Below are positions 17,715 to 25,581 of a stretch of DNA of 40,060 bases, in pieces. The translations under genes were made by a program, and so were the position numbers. Numbering within the stretch: position 1 is the first letter of the stretch; the number at the start of each line of letters is the position of its first letter. The notes under the pieces were generated by a model. That model saw only the letters and a list, made by a program, of their open reading frames with translations, was not told the DNA's origin and ran no database searches. The stretch comes from a bacterium (lineage in GTDB: Bacteria > Planctomycetota > Planctomycetia > Gemmatales > Gemmataceae), in contig JAFKFQ010000268.1 of the NCBI GenBank assembly GCA_017308215.1, positions 1 to 40,060 on the forward strand. The letters run 5' to 3'.

Positions 17715-17821
17715 GCGTCGACCGATCCGTGTCGGCCCCGGCGAACGGCCGGCGTGAGCCGGCTGGTCGTTGGTACAGGCACCCACGCCAACGACCAGCC
17801 GGCTCACGCCGGCCGTTCGCC
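17715..17821. repeat. Perfect 34-bp inverted repeat
   Basis: The arms 17740-17773 and 17788-17821 are perfectly complementary over 34 bases with a 14-base loop. The leader gtcgaccgatccgtgtcggcc (from 17717) matches the copy at 16449. The right arm overlaps the 3' end of the aldo/keto reductase gene: that gene's TGA (17804-17806) and its last codons (GERPA) are repeat sequence. As RNA it would form a very stable hairpin and probably ends the reductase transcript. Confidence 0.9.
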
Positions 17822-18673
17822 AAGAGCCGCGGCGATGCCGTCGATCCGCGCCACCTCGTCCGGGTCGAGGCGGAAGTCGCGTGCCGCGAGGTCGGCGCGC
17901 ATGTGCGCCTCGTCCTTCGTGCCCGTCAGCGCCACCATCCCCACGTCGAGCGCGAAGCGGAAGATCACCTCGGCGGCGCCGCGACCGTGCCGCGCGGCGA
18001 TCCGCGCCACCTCGGGGTGCGTCAGCACCTGCCGGTTCGCGGTGAGCAGCGAGAAGCCCTGGTAGACGATGCCGTTCGCGGCGCAGACCGCCCGCACGGC
18101 GCGGTCCCAGCCGCGGACCGCGTAGCACCGGTTCTGCACGAACCGCGGCCGCACCCGCGCCCCCTCGCAGAGGAGGCGCAGCTGGTCGGCGGTGACGTTG
18201 CTGACGCCGAGGAGCCGCGCCCGGCCGCGCTGGTGAAGCGCTTCCATCGCGCCCCACGCTTCCCAGTCCGCGCTCCCGAGCCCGTCGCCCCGGCTGGGGC
18301 CGTGGAGGACGTAGGAGTCGATGTGGTCCGTACCGAGGTGCCGCAGCGAGCTCTCGAACGACTGCGCCACCTGCGCCGCGACCGGCGCCGCCGGGTCGTA
18401 GGGGAGGCGGTGGTCCTGCCCGGGGCGGAACGTGAACTTGGTTTGCAGGAACAGGTCGGCGCGCGTCACCAGCCCGGCGGCGAGCGCCGCCGCGACCGCC
18501 TCGCCGACGCCGGCCTCGTGGTAGTGCTTGCGCTGGTTGGCGGTGTCGATGCCGCGGAACCCGGCCCGCAGCGCGAGGCCGGTGAGGCGCGCCGTGTCGT
18601 CCTCCTTCCAGGCGGTGCCGTACACGAGCCGCGGCACCCGTACGCCGTCGATCGTCAGCGCGTCGTCGGGCAT
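17804..18673 (-). CDS. Aldo/keto reductase
   Basis: A 289-residue NADPH-dependent aldo/keto reductase with a TIM-barrel fold. The catalytic tetrad is visible: Asp43 in GIDTANQ, Tyr51 in KHYHEAGVG, Lys79 in FLQTKFTF and His124 in DSYVLHGP. LLGVSNVTADQLRLL and VQNRCYAV are further family segments. Cofactor-binding residues are expected near ALTGTKDEAHMRADL. It reduces aldehydes or ketones in the cytoplasm; the substrate is unknown. The last five residues and the stop codon lie inside an inverted repeat, so the natural C-terminus was probably changed when the repeat arrived. It is divergent from the CxxCH protein gene. Confidence 0.9.
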   Translation of the reverse strand: MPDDALTIDGVRVPRLVYGTAWKEDDTARLTGLALRAGFRGIDTANQRKHYHEAGVGEAVAAALAAGLVTRADLFLQTKFTFRPGQDHRLPYDPAAPVAAQVAQSFESSLRHLGTDHIDSYVLHGPSRGDGLGSADWEAWGAMEALHQRGRARLLGVSNVTADQLRLLCEGARVRPRFVQNRCYAVRGWDRAVRAVCAANGIVYQGFSLLTANRQVLTHPEVARIAARHGRGAAEVIFRFALDVGMVALTGTKDEAHMRADLAARDFRLDPDEVARIDGIAAALGERPA

Positions 18674-18796
18674 CTGCCCCTCCGGCTCGTGGCGACGGTT
18701 CTGTTGTACCGCGCGCCGGGATTCCGATAGCGTCGCGGTCCGCGCCGGCGTTCAATGGAGGTGCCTCCCACCCACTCGCTTCTCCCGGGCACGCCC

Positions 18797-19804
18797 ATGT
18801 ACGCTCTGCCGCTGCTCGTCGCCGCCGTCGCCCCCGGCGCCGATGTCGCGCCCGCGCCGCGTCCGGCTGAAGCGTCCCACGTCGAGATCCGCGCCGCCGC
18901 TGGAAAGGCGCTCGCGTTCCTCGAAGCGAGTTCGGCCGCGTGGCGTGCCGACAAAAAGTGCGTCACCTGTCATCAGGTGCCGTTCACCATCTGGGCGCTG
19001 AACGAGGCGCGGGGCCGCGGGTTCGCCGTGGACGTGAAGAAGCTCGACGACCTGACCGCGTGGGCGTTCGACTTCTGCGCCACCAACGAGCACGAGGGCA
19101 AGAAGACCGGCGGGTTCCACCTCACGTCCGTGTTCCTGGTGCTGTCGCAGCGGGGCGCGCCGCGCGCCGATGCGCTGAAGGTGTACCCGTTCTTCGAGAC
19201 ACTGTTCGCCAAGCGACAGCTGGTGAACGGCTCGTGGCGCGAGGGGAACCAGGTCAAGCTCCCCGATGCCACGCGCGAGGCCGACGAGGTGGACACGATG
19301 TGGACCCTGCTGGCGCTGCGCGAGCTGGAGCAGCACGACGCCACGCTGCCGCTCGACACGCTCAGGGGGCTGGCGGCGGAGCACGAGAAGGCGCAGGCGT
19401 TCCTCAAGGGCGCGAAGGCCGGGCGGCGGATCGACTGGCTCGCGCTGCGGGCGCTGCTCGACCACGAACGCGGCCCGGTGCCGCGGCCGGCGGCGGCGCT
19501 GGCCGAGCTGCGGGCGCTCCAGAACGCCGACGGCGGCTGGGGCTACGTCCGCGGTAGCGAGAGTTCCCCGCACACGACCGGTGAGTGCCTGTACGTGCTC
19601 ACCGCGGCGGGCGCGACGCCGGACGACCCGGCGGTGCGCCGCGCGGTGATGTACTTGTTGCGCACGCAGCGGGCGGACGGGGCGTGGGAGTGTCGCAGCC
19701 GGCAGGCGTTCGCTACCCGCCCGGACAAGATGAACGAGGTCACGTCCCACTGGGGCAGCGGCTGGGCGACGATCGGCCTACTCCGCACCCTCCCGCGCGG
19801 GTGA
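18797..19804 (+). CDS. Exported CxxCH protein with terpene-cyclase-like repeats
   Basis: Read from ATG at 18797 (MYALPLLVAAVAPGADVAPA, a likely signal peptide) this is 335 residues. An upstream in-frame ATG at 18755 would add 14 residues and hide the signal. CVTCH at residues 55-59 is a c-type heme-binding motif. The C-terminal part has QW-like segments of the squalene-hopene cyclase/alpha6 barrel fold: LRALQNADGGWGYVRG and LLRTQRADGAWECRSRQ, followed by SHWGSGWATIGLLRTL. Similar planctomycete proteins combine a CxxCH site with a prenyltransferase-like toroid. No cyclase DxDD acid motif is visible, so cyclisation is doubtful; a binding or redox role in the periplasm is an inference. Confidence 0.8.
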   Translation: MYALPLLVAAVAPGADVAPAPRPAEASHVEIRAAAGKALAFLEASSAAWRADKKCVTCHQVPFTIWALNEARGRGFAVDVKKLDDLTAWAFDFCATNEHEGKKTGGFHLTSVFLVLSQRGAPRADALKVYPFFETLFAKRQLVNGSWREGNQVKLPDATREADEVDTMWTLLALRELEQHDATLPLDTLRGLAAEHEKAQAFLKGAKAGRRIDWLALRALLDHERGPVPRPAAALAELRALQNADGGWGYVRGSESSPHTTGECLYVLTAAGATPDDPAVRRAVMYLLRTQRADGAWECRSRQAFATRPDKMNEVTSHWGSGWATIGLLRTLPRG

Positions 19805-19889
19805 CGCCGTGCCCGGCAACGCCGGCATCGTCCGCGCCACCGTCACCCACCCCGACACCCAGGCGCAGCGCCTCTCGTGCGTCGTGACC

Positions 19890-19970
19890 CGGGCTCGTCG
19901 TTAGGCCGGGGCGCAAGCCCTGGTGGGTCTGGTACACCGGGGCTTGCGCCCCGGCCTAACGACGAGCCCG
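19890..19970. terminator. 36-bp hairpin between convergent genes
   Basis: The arms 19890-19925 and 19935-19970 are complementary over 36 bases with one mismatch, which is a wobble pair in RNA from the plus strand; the loop is 9 bases. It lies 86 bases after the CxxCH gene and only 4 bases after the stop of the convergent metallo-hydrolase gene. That position suits a bidirectional terminator. There is no T-run, and the wording (cgtcgttaggccggggcgcaagcccc) looks like a third dispersed repeat family. Confidence 0.65.
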
Positions 19971-19974
19971 AGCG

Positions 19975-20985
19975 TTATTCCCCCAACCCCCAGTGGTCGG
20001 GGAACGTCGTCGCCGGGAACACCGCCCGCGCCTCGGCGAGCAGGTCGCGCCAGCCGGCGGCATCGTACCGGTCGGAGACGTGGAACAGCACCAGCCGGCC
20101 GACGCCGGCGGCCGCCGCCAGCTCCGCCGCCGCCACGCCCGTCATGTGCCGCGTCCGTTCGGCCAGGTCGGCGTCGGCCGCGCGGTACTGGCTCTCGCAC
20201 ACCAGCGCCCCCACACCCTTCAACCACTCGGCGACCGGCCCGCGGGTCGCGGCGGTGAGGTGGAAGTCGGTGAGATACGCGACCGACTCGCCCGGCGCGG
20301 TGACGAGCAAATCGGCCTGTAGCGCTGCCAGCGACACGTCAGTCCCGCCGACCGCCACCGTCTCGCCCGGCGCCGCGGCCGGGCCGCGGACGCGCTTCAG
20401 CCACGGCCCCGGGGCGAGCCCGGCGGCGGCGAGGCGGGCCGGGTCCACGTTCACCCGCGGCGGCTCGCGCACCAGGTACGCGGCCGACGGCGTGCCGTGG
20501 TCGAGCAGCCGCGCCTCCACCGCGAACCCGTCACCAACGATCAGCGGGTCCGCCGCTGGCCACTCGTCGCCCGGCGCCGCCGAGGCGAAGGCGTCGGCCA
20601 GGTCGAAGAGCGTGGTCGTCACCGCGGTCGCGCCGATGTCGTGGGCGTGCCACCCGACGGGCGTGCCGGCGGCGAGGTTCCACTGAAACCCGCGGAGGCG
20701 GTGGTGGAGGATCGCCGCCGTGCCGGGCGGCCCCCAGACGTGGTTCGGCCGGTCGGTGCGGTCGAAGGTGGCGCGGAAGAAGGCGTCGAACCCGGCGACG
20801 TGGTCCATGTGGAAATGGCTGAAGAGTACGTGGTCCACCTGCCGCAGTTCGGTGAGGTCGAGCGCATGCGGGCAGCCGTCGCCGCAGTCGAACAGCAGCC
20901 GCGTGTTCGCCTGTCCGGTCTCGACTCGCACGAACAGCGCGTTGTCCCGCCCCGGCCCGCCGAGCATCTGGATCGTCAGCGCCAT
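19975..20985 (-). CDS. Metallo-beta-lactamase-fold hydrolase, RNase Z-like
   Basis: A 336-residue enzyme of the metallo-beta-lactamase superfamily. The dinuclear zinc motif is HFHMDHVAGFD (HxHxDH), with further ligands likely in LLDHGTPSAAYLV, YLTDFH and VLFHVSDRY. The start NALFVRVETGQANTRLLFDCGDG and the VDHVLFSHFHMDH region resemble RNase Z/ElaC and related phosphodiesterases. The substrate could be a tRNA 3' end, a cyclic nucleotide or a small phosphodiester. ATG at 20985 is preceded by GGAG seven bases upstream. It lies 30 bases downstream of the nucleoside hydrolase start on the same strand order noted below, and both may respond to nucleotide turnover, which is inference. Confidence 0.82.
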   Translation of the reverse strand: MALTIQMLGGPGRDNALFVRVETGQANTRLLFDCGDGCPHALDLTELRQVDHVLFSHFHMDHVAGFDAFFRATFDRTDRPNHVWGPPGTAAILHHRLRGFQWNLAAGTPVGWHAHDIGATAVTTTLFDLADAFASAAPGDEWPAADPLIVGDGFAVEARLLDHGTPSAAYLVREPPRVNVDPARLAAAGLAPGPWLKRVRGPAAAPGETVAVGGTDVSLAALQADLLVTAPGESVAYLTDFHLTAATRGPVAEWLKGVGALVCESQYRAADADLAERTRHMTGVAAAELAAAAGVGRLVLFHVSDRYDAAGWRDLLAEARAVFPATTFPDHWGLGE

Positions 20986-21015
20986 GACCACTCTCCGGTC
21001 TGTCCCCACCGTCCG

Positions 21016-21891
21016 TCACGTCCACGTTCGGAAACAGTCCCACAGCGCGCCGCGGTCGATGTCCGCGAGAATGTGGTCACCGGTCGGGTCGGGCACCGTG
21101 CCCCAGCCGCCACCGAGCTTCGTCACCCGGCCGCGCACCCAGACGCCGATCTCCGGGTGCAGGTGGCACACGGCCGCCGTCGGGTCGTGCCACTTCTTCG
21201 TCGGGTGGTCCGCGAGGTACAAGTCCATCGCCAGGCGGAACAACTCGGCCGCCGGGTTGTCGGACGGCGGGGGCGGCATGGTGGCGTGCACGGCGGTGTC
21301 GTAGAGGAGCGTGTGGCAGACGTTCTTGCCGACGAACCGACGGTCGGCGACCGGCGCGGCGAGCAGCACCGAGGCGCCCTTCCGGTCGCCGTTCAGGTTG
21401 AACGTCGGTGCCCACTCCTTCCCCTCGAACTCCGGCAGCCGTACTACCGGCGCGTGCAGGTGGTAGCCGAGAAACCCGCCCTGCATCGTGACCCGCCGCG
21501 GCACCCGGGCGTCGGACCGGGCGAGGTAGCGGGCGGTGGACGTGCACGGGCCGATGACGAACAGCTCGGCGTCCCGGTGACGGTCGAGCGCGGCGGCGAC
21601 CACGTCGTCGCCGGGGCCGTCCGGCGCGACCGCCCGAGGGGCGCCGAACCGGTCGAGGAGGCGGTGGTGGACGCCGCCGGAACTGGGCTTCCGGCCGGTC
21701 AGGTGTGACGCCCCGACCGGGATGTCCGCGCCGACCGCCCGCGCGAACAGCCGGGCGACGGCGAGCTGGTCGGGGTCGCCGGGAACGACCGTGATCGCCC
21801 GGATGTGCGCCCCTGCGGCCGCCAGGTAGCACAAGGCGAACAGATCGTCCGGGTCGTGTCCGAGGTCGGTCTCGACGATCAGGTCGGGCAT
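21016..21891 (-). CDS. Nucleoside hydrolase-like protein (IunH/RihA family)
   Basis: A 291-residue protein. The N-terminus MPDLIVETDLGHDPDDLFALCYL is a variant of the calcium-binding DxDxGxDDxxA motif of nucleoside hydrolases, with one extra residue. Other family segments are ITVVPGDPDQLAVARLFARAVG, ELFVIGPCTSTARYL, VTMQGGFLG, EFEGKEWAPTFNLNGDRKGA and WHDPTAAVCHLHPEIG (canonical HDP-A). Such enzymes cleave the N-glycosidic bond of nucleosides to base plus ribose. The variant acidic motif makes the activity less certain. It is on the minus strand, with the metallo-hydrolase gene 30 bases downstream, so the two probably form an operon. The 211 bases upstream (21892-22102) are shared with the divergent DUF1501 gene. 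Confidence 0.82.
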   Translation of the reverse strand: MPDLIVETDLGHDPDDLFALCYLAAAGAHIRAITVVPGDPDQLAVARLFARAVGADIPVGASHLTGRKPSSGGVHHRLLDRFGAPRAVAPDGPGDDVVAAALDRHRDAELFVIGPCTSTARYLARSDARVPRRVTMQGGFLGYHLHAPVVRLPEFEGKEWAPTFNLNGDRKGASVLLAAPVADRRFVGKNVCHTLLYDTAVHATMPPPPSDNPAAELFRLAMDLYLADHPTKKWHDPTAAVCHLHPEIGVWVRGRVTKLGGGWGTVPDPTGDHILADIDRGALWDCFRTWT

Positions 21892-22102
21892 GCGGCACCT
21901 CGCACCCCGGACACCGTCGCCGGGGCAGCGGTTCGACCGGCCGGCGGATGCGCGCGAAGGAACCACCGCGCCGCCGGATCAAGTAGTATGCGGCACGAAC
22001 TGACCGGCACCGACCAAGCCGCGACCGTTTGCCTTCTGTCCTCTGCCCGCCGCGCCGCGGTACACTGGCGGCACCCACCCCGCTGCCCGCCGGGCTGTCG
22101 CC

Positions 22103-23452
22103 GTGAACCCGTTCCGCCCGTCACGCCGCGAGCTGATCCACGCCGGTGCCGTCGCGCCGCTCGGCCTGTCGCTCTCCAACCTGATTGCCGCCGGCAGTCC
22201 GGCGCGTCGGCCGAAGTCGTGCGTCTTCGTCTACCAGTACGGCGGACTTAGCCAGCTCGACTCGTGGGACCCGAAGCCTACCGCGCCCGCCGAAATCCGC
22301 GGGCCGTACCGCCCGATCGCCACCGCGATCCCGGGGTTTCGCGTCGGCGAGCTCATGCCGCGCCTCGCGGCGCTCGCCGACAAGTACGCCGTGATCCGCA
22401 GTATGACGCACGGCGAACCGGTCCACGACCGGGCGAACAAGATGCTCCTGGCCGGCACTGCGGCGCCGGCGGCCGACGCACCGGCGTTCGGGTCGGTGGT
22501 GGCGAAGCTCCGCCCGGCGGCCGCGGCGGTGCCGCCCTACGTGTGGCTCCAGAAGTTCGGCGGCGGGGCGGCGCCGCCCGACCCGGCGTACCTCACCGGC
22601 GGGTTCCTCGGCGCTGCCTTCGCGCCGGTGCTCGTCGGCGTCGGCCACGACGACAACCTCGCCACCCCCGGCTACCGCGTCACCGCGTTCGACGCCGACG
22701 CCAGCCTGACCGGCGGCCGCCTCACTTCGCGCCGCGAACTGCTGGAACACCTCGACCGCGGCAACCCGCTCCGCCCGGAACAGCGGCGAGCGTTCGACGT
22801 GCTCACCGGGCCGGGGGTGCGGGCGGCGTTCGACCTCGACCGCGAGCCGGCACAGCTTCGCGACCGCTACGGCCGCAACCCGCTCGGGCAGAACCTGCTC
22901 CTCGCCCGCCGGCTCGTCGAGGCGGGGACGCGGTTGGTCGGCGTGGTGGCGTGGTGCGGGCTGAAGCCGGGCGAGAAGTTCATGAGCATCGAGACGTGGG
23001 ACATGCACGGGAACGCCGGCGTCGGCATCTTCGACGACGGGTGGAACGGCCTCGGGTTCGCGCTGCCGCGCTGCGACGCGGCCGTGTCGGCGCTGCTCGA
23101 AGACCTGGAGGCGCGCGGCCTCCTCGACGACACGCTGGTGGTGCTGGTCGGCGAGTTCGGGCGGACGCCGCGGGTGACGCCGAGCGGGACGCGGGTGCCG
23201 GGCCGCGACCACTGGCCGCGCTGCTACTCGGCGATGCTCGCCGGCGGTGGGGTCCGCGGCGGCGTGGTGTACGGCGCGAGCGACGCCCAGGCCGCCTACG
23301 TGAAGGACGCCCCGGTATCGCTGGAAGACTTCACCGCCACGCTGTACGCCGCGCTCGGCATCGACCCGGCGACGCGCCTCAGCCCCGACGGCTTCACCCG
23401 CCCCGCCGGCACCGGCACCCCGATCGCCGAACTGCTCACCGGCGCGGCGTGA
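22103..23452 (+). CDS. DUF1501 family exported protein
   Basis: Third DUF1501 protein, 449 residues from a GTG at 22103 (MNPFRPSRRELIHAGAVAPLGLSLSNLIAAG, a Tat-like leader). Core segments: VFVYQYGGLSQLDSWDPKP (Gly-Leu replaces the usual Gly-Pro), [62 protein letters not shown] and DHWPRCYSAMLAGGGVRGG. It is divergent from the nucleoside hydrolase gene and convergent with the ArsI-like gene, four bases apart, so it stands alone. No cytochrome-like DUF1549/DUF1553 neighbour is present. The function of the family is not established. Confidence 0.9.
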   Translation: MNPFRPSRRELIHAGAVAPLGLSLSNLIAAGSPARRPKSCVFVYQYGGLSQLDSWDPKPTAPAEIRGPYRPIATAIPGFRVGELMPRLAALADKYAVIRSMTHGEPVHDRANKMLLAGTAAPAADAPAFGSVVAKLRPAAAAVPPYVWLQKFGGGAAPPDPAYLTGGFLGAAFAPVLVGVGHDDNLATPGYRVTAFDADASLTGGRLTSRRELLEHLDRGNPLRPEQRRAFDVLTGPGVRAAFDLDREPAQLRDRYGRNPLGQNLLLARRLVEAGTRLVGVVAWCGLKPGEKFMSIETWDMHGNAGVGIFDDGWNGLGFALPRCDAAVSALLEDLEARGLLDDTLVVLVGEFGRTPRVTPSGTRVPGRDHWPRCYSAMLAGGGVRGGVVYGASDAQAAYVKDAPVSLEDFTATLYAALGIDPATRLSPDGFTRPAGTGTPIAELLTGAA

Positions 23453-23456
23453 GCCG

Positions 23457-24299
23457 TCAGCCGGCGGGCGCCTTCCGGGCCTCGATGTGGGTCTCGCGCA
23501 TCGCGTTCCCGTCCTTCACGAAGCACGGCGGGTCGCCGTACTTCGTCAGCGTCACCCCGCAGAACCCGGCCGCCTCGACCAGCCCGACGAGGTCGTCCTT
23601 CGTCGGCACGAACTCGACCTTCGCCCCCGACCCGGGCAGCGCCGGCGCCGCCACCTCGCGCTCGCCGGTCAGCGCCCGGAGCACGAATCGCCCCGCCGGC
23701 TTCAGCGCCCGCCGGGCGTCGGTCAGCACCCGCGCCCGCTCGGCCGCCGCCACCGGCACGTTGAACGACCCGCGCAGCCGCACCACGTCGAGCGAGCCGT
23801 CGGCGGCCGGGATGCGCGCCGGCAGGGCGTCGCCGAGCCGGTGCTCCCACACCGCCCCCTCGTCCGCCTTCGGCTCCTCCCGCACCTGCCCCATGCCGCG
23901 GTGGTCGATGTCCTCCTCGAGAACGTACATCTCCCACAGCGTCCCGTCCGGGTCGGTCAGCCAGAACTTCGACTGCTTGGCGTAGCAGCACTCCACGCCC
24001 TCTTCCCACTTGCACGCCAGCCCCGCGCGCTCCAGTCGGGCTTTCGCCGCGAGCAGGGCCGGCACGCCGGGGACGCGGATGCCGAGGTGGTTGAGCGTGC
24101 CGGGGCCGGGCTTGCGGTTCGGCTCCAGCGACAGCACCAGCGGCGGCTCGTCGGGCTCGAACTTGGCGTAGTCGGCCCGCTGCTTTGCCGGCTCCATCCC
24201 GAACAGCGTGCGGTAGAACGCCACCGACCGCCCCAGATCGGAGACGTTCAGCGACAGGTGGAAGCGGACGACCTCGGCGGTCGGGAGTGAGAGGCTCAA
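23457..24299 (-). CDS. ArsI/CadI-like VOC dioxygenase fused to methyltransferase-like tail
   Basis: A TTG start at 24299 overlaps the stop of the MFS gene by four bases and has GAGGAGG seven bases upstream, giving 280 residues. Residues about 10-130 form a vicinal-oxygen-chelate domain of the ArsI/CadI type. Probable iron ligands are His14 (FHLSLNV), His71 (LNHLGIRV) and Glu123 (LWEMYVL). The vicinal pair Cys104-Cys105 (VECCYAKQSKFW) is the thiol pair that binds trivalent organoarsenicals in ArsI. ArsI cleaves the C-As bond of methyl- or phenyl-arsenite. Residues about 150-280 look like the second half of a class I methyltransferase (ARRALKPAGRFVLRALTG, LVEAAGF) without the SAM-binding glycine motif. 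The tail GDPPCFVKDGNAMRETHIEAR is unexplained. Co-transcribed with the MFS and PhyH genes. Confidence 0.82.
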   Translation of the reverse strand: MSLSLPTAEVVRFHLSLNVSDLGRSVAFYRTLFGMEPAKQRADYAKFEPDEPPLVLSLEPNRKPGPGTLNHLGIRVPGVPALLAAKARLERAGLACKWEEGVECCYAKQSKFWLTDPDGTLWEMYVLEEDIDHRGMGQVREEPKADEGAVWEHRLGDALPARIPAADGSLDVVRLRGSFNVPVAAAERARVLTDARRALKPAGRFVLRALTGEREVAAPALPGSGAKVEFVPTKDDLVGLVEAAGFCGVTLTKYGDPPCFVKDGNAMRETHIEARKAPAG

Positions 24300-25576
24300 C
24301 GGCCGTCCTCCTCGGGGGTGGGGGTGTAGGCGGGCACGGGGACGAACCACACGGCAACGGCCATGACGAGCACGGCCGCGGCCAGGGTGAAGAATACATC
24401 GGTGTAGCCGCCCGCCCACCGCCGGCCGACGGCGAACAGGAGCGGCCCGGCGGCCGACGCCAGCACGGTGAGCATCTGCGCCACGCCCTGGATGCGGCCG
24501 AGCTCGCGGCGGCCGTATAGCTTCCCCCAGGTGGCGAAGAACAGGAGCGCCACGGCGCCGGACGCGACGCCCATCGCCACCCCGTACAGGTAGACGTGCC
24601 ACACCTCGGCCGCCCGCGGCAGTCCGGCCAGCGACAGCGCCGTGGTCAGGAGGCACACACCCAAGAGCTTCGAGAGCGGCACGTACCGCGTCAGCCAGCC
24701 GAACGCCAGCTTGCTGACGAGCGCGACGACGGTCACCATGGAGAGCACGTCGAAGTACAACTCGCGCGAGAACCCGCGCTCGCGGAAGATGTCCTCGTTG
24801 AACAGCGCCACGCCGGCGTAGATCATCCCCCACAGCGAGATGGTGAGGGAGAACGCCCAGAACGCCGGCGTCGCCAGCGCCTGCCCCAGCGTCGCGCCGC
24901 CCTCGGGCTCCCGCGCCGGCGCGTTCGGCCGTGCGGCGGGCAGGCGGCTCAGCAGCACCGCCATCGCCGACAACCCGACGAGCGCGACGCCGACCCCGGC
25001 CCACACCGTCCGCCAGTCGAACCCGCCGGGGCCGAGCGCCCAGCCGACGCCGCGGATGAGCAGCAAGTGGAACGGGGCCGACAGGATCGAGTACCACGCC
25101 ATCGCCAGCCCGAGCCGCGCCGCCGGGAACGCCTTCGCCACGACCGTGATACTCACCACCGACAGCGCGCTCTGGCCGAGCCCGCGCGTCAGTACCAGCC
25201 CGGCCAGGAACGCCGGCCACGACGCGACGCCGCTCATCCACCACACCGCGGCGCCGAGCAGGATCAGGTTCCCGGCCAGCACCCGGCGCGGGCCGTAGCG
25301 GTCGAGCAGCCACCCGACCGGGAGGCAGAACAGCGCCCCGAGCAGCGTGCCCCACAGGTTCAGCGAGGCGTAGAAGACGCGGCCGTCCGGGTCGGCGAGG
25401 TTCAGGTCGGCCAGCAGCGGTTCGGTCACCATCCCGAGGCCGTGCGTCCGCCCCGGGTACGTCGCGGCCATCGCCGCGGCGCCGACCAGGATCGTCAGCC
25501 AGCCGTATTCGATCTGCCGCCGTAGCCAGCGCGCGCCCGCGCCCGCCGGCACGGGGTGAAGCGTTGCCGTCGCCAT
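24296..25576 (-). CDS. MFS transporter
   Basis: A 426-residue integral membrane protein with about 12 hydrophobic segments in two halves. The MFS loop-2 motif is recognisable as GWLLDRYGPRRVLAGN, and its repeat after the central loop as FGWLTRYVPLSKLLGV. The charged central loop (LPAARPNAPAREPEGGATLGQALA) separates the halves. It resembles the oxalate/monocarboxylate branch (OxlT/MCT-like) more than drug exporters. The ATG at 25576 lies five bases after the PhyH stop; the stop overlaps the TTG of the ArsI-like gene. Tight coupling suggests it moves the substrate or product of its neighbours; arsenic export is a possible but unproven reading. Upstream in-frame residues are shadow sequence. Confidence 0.9.
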   Translation of the reverse strand: MATATLHPVPAGAGARWLRRQIEYGWLTILVGAAAMAATYPGRTHGLGMVTEPLLADLNLADPDGRVFYASLNLWGTLLGALFCLPVGWLLDRYGPRRVLAGNLILLGAAVWWMSGVASWPAFLAGLVLTRGLGQSALSVVSITVVAKAFPAARLGLAMAWYSILSAPFHLLLIRGVGWALGPGGFDWRTVWAGVGVALVGLSAMAVLLSRLPAARPNAPAREPEGGATLGQALATPAFWAFSLTISLWGMIYAGVALFNEDIFRERGFSRELYFDVLSMVTVVALVSKLAFGWLTRYVPLSKLLGVCLLTTALSLAGLPRAAEVWHVYLYGVAMGVASGAVALLFFATWGKLYGRRELGRIQGVAQMLTVLASAAGPLLFAVGRRWAGGYTDVFFTLAAAVLVMAVAVWFVPVPAYTPTPEEDGR

Positions 25577-25581
25577 GTGGG

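Noticed and set aside
16443..17822. An insertion sequence spanning the two related inverted repeats
   Set aside because: The repeats flank ordinary genes (small protein and cyclophilin) and no transposase frame is present.
19809..19905. 31-codon frame from GTG after the CxxCH gene
   Set aside because: Ends inside the hairpin, has no ribosome site and no recognisable features.
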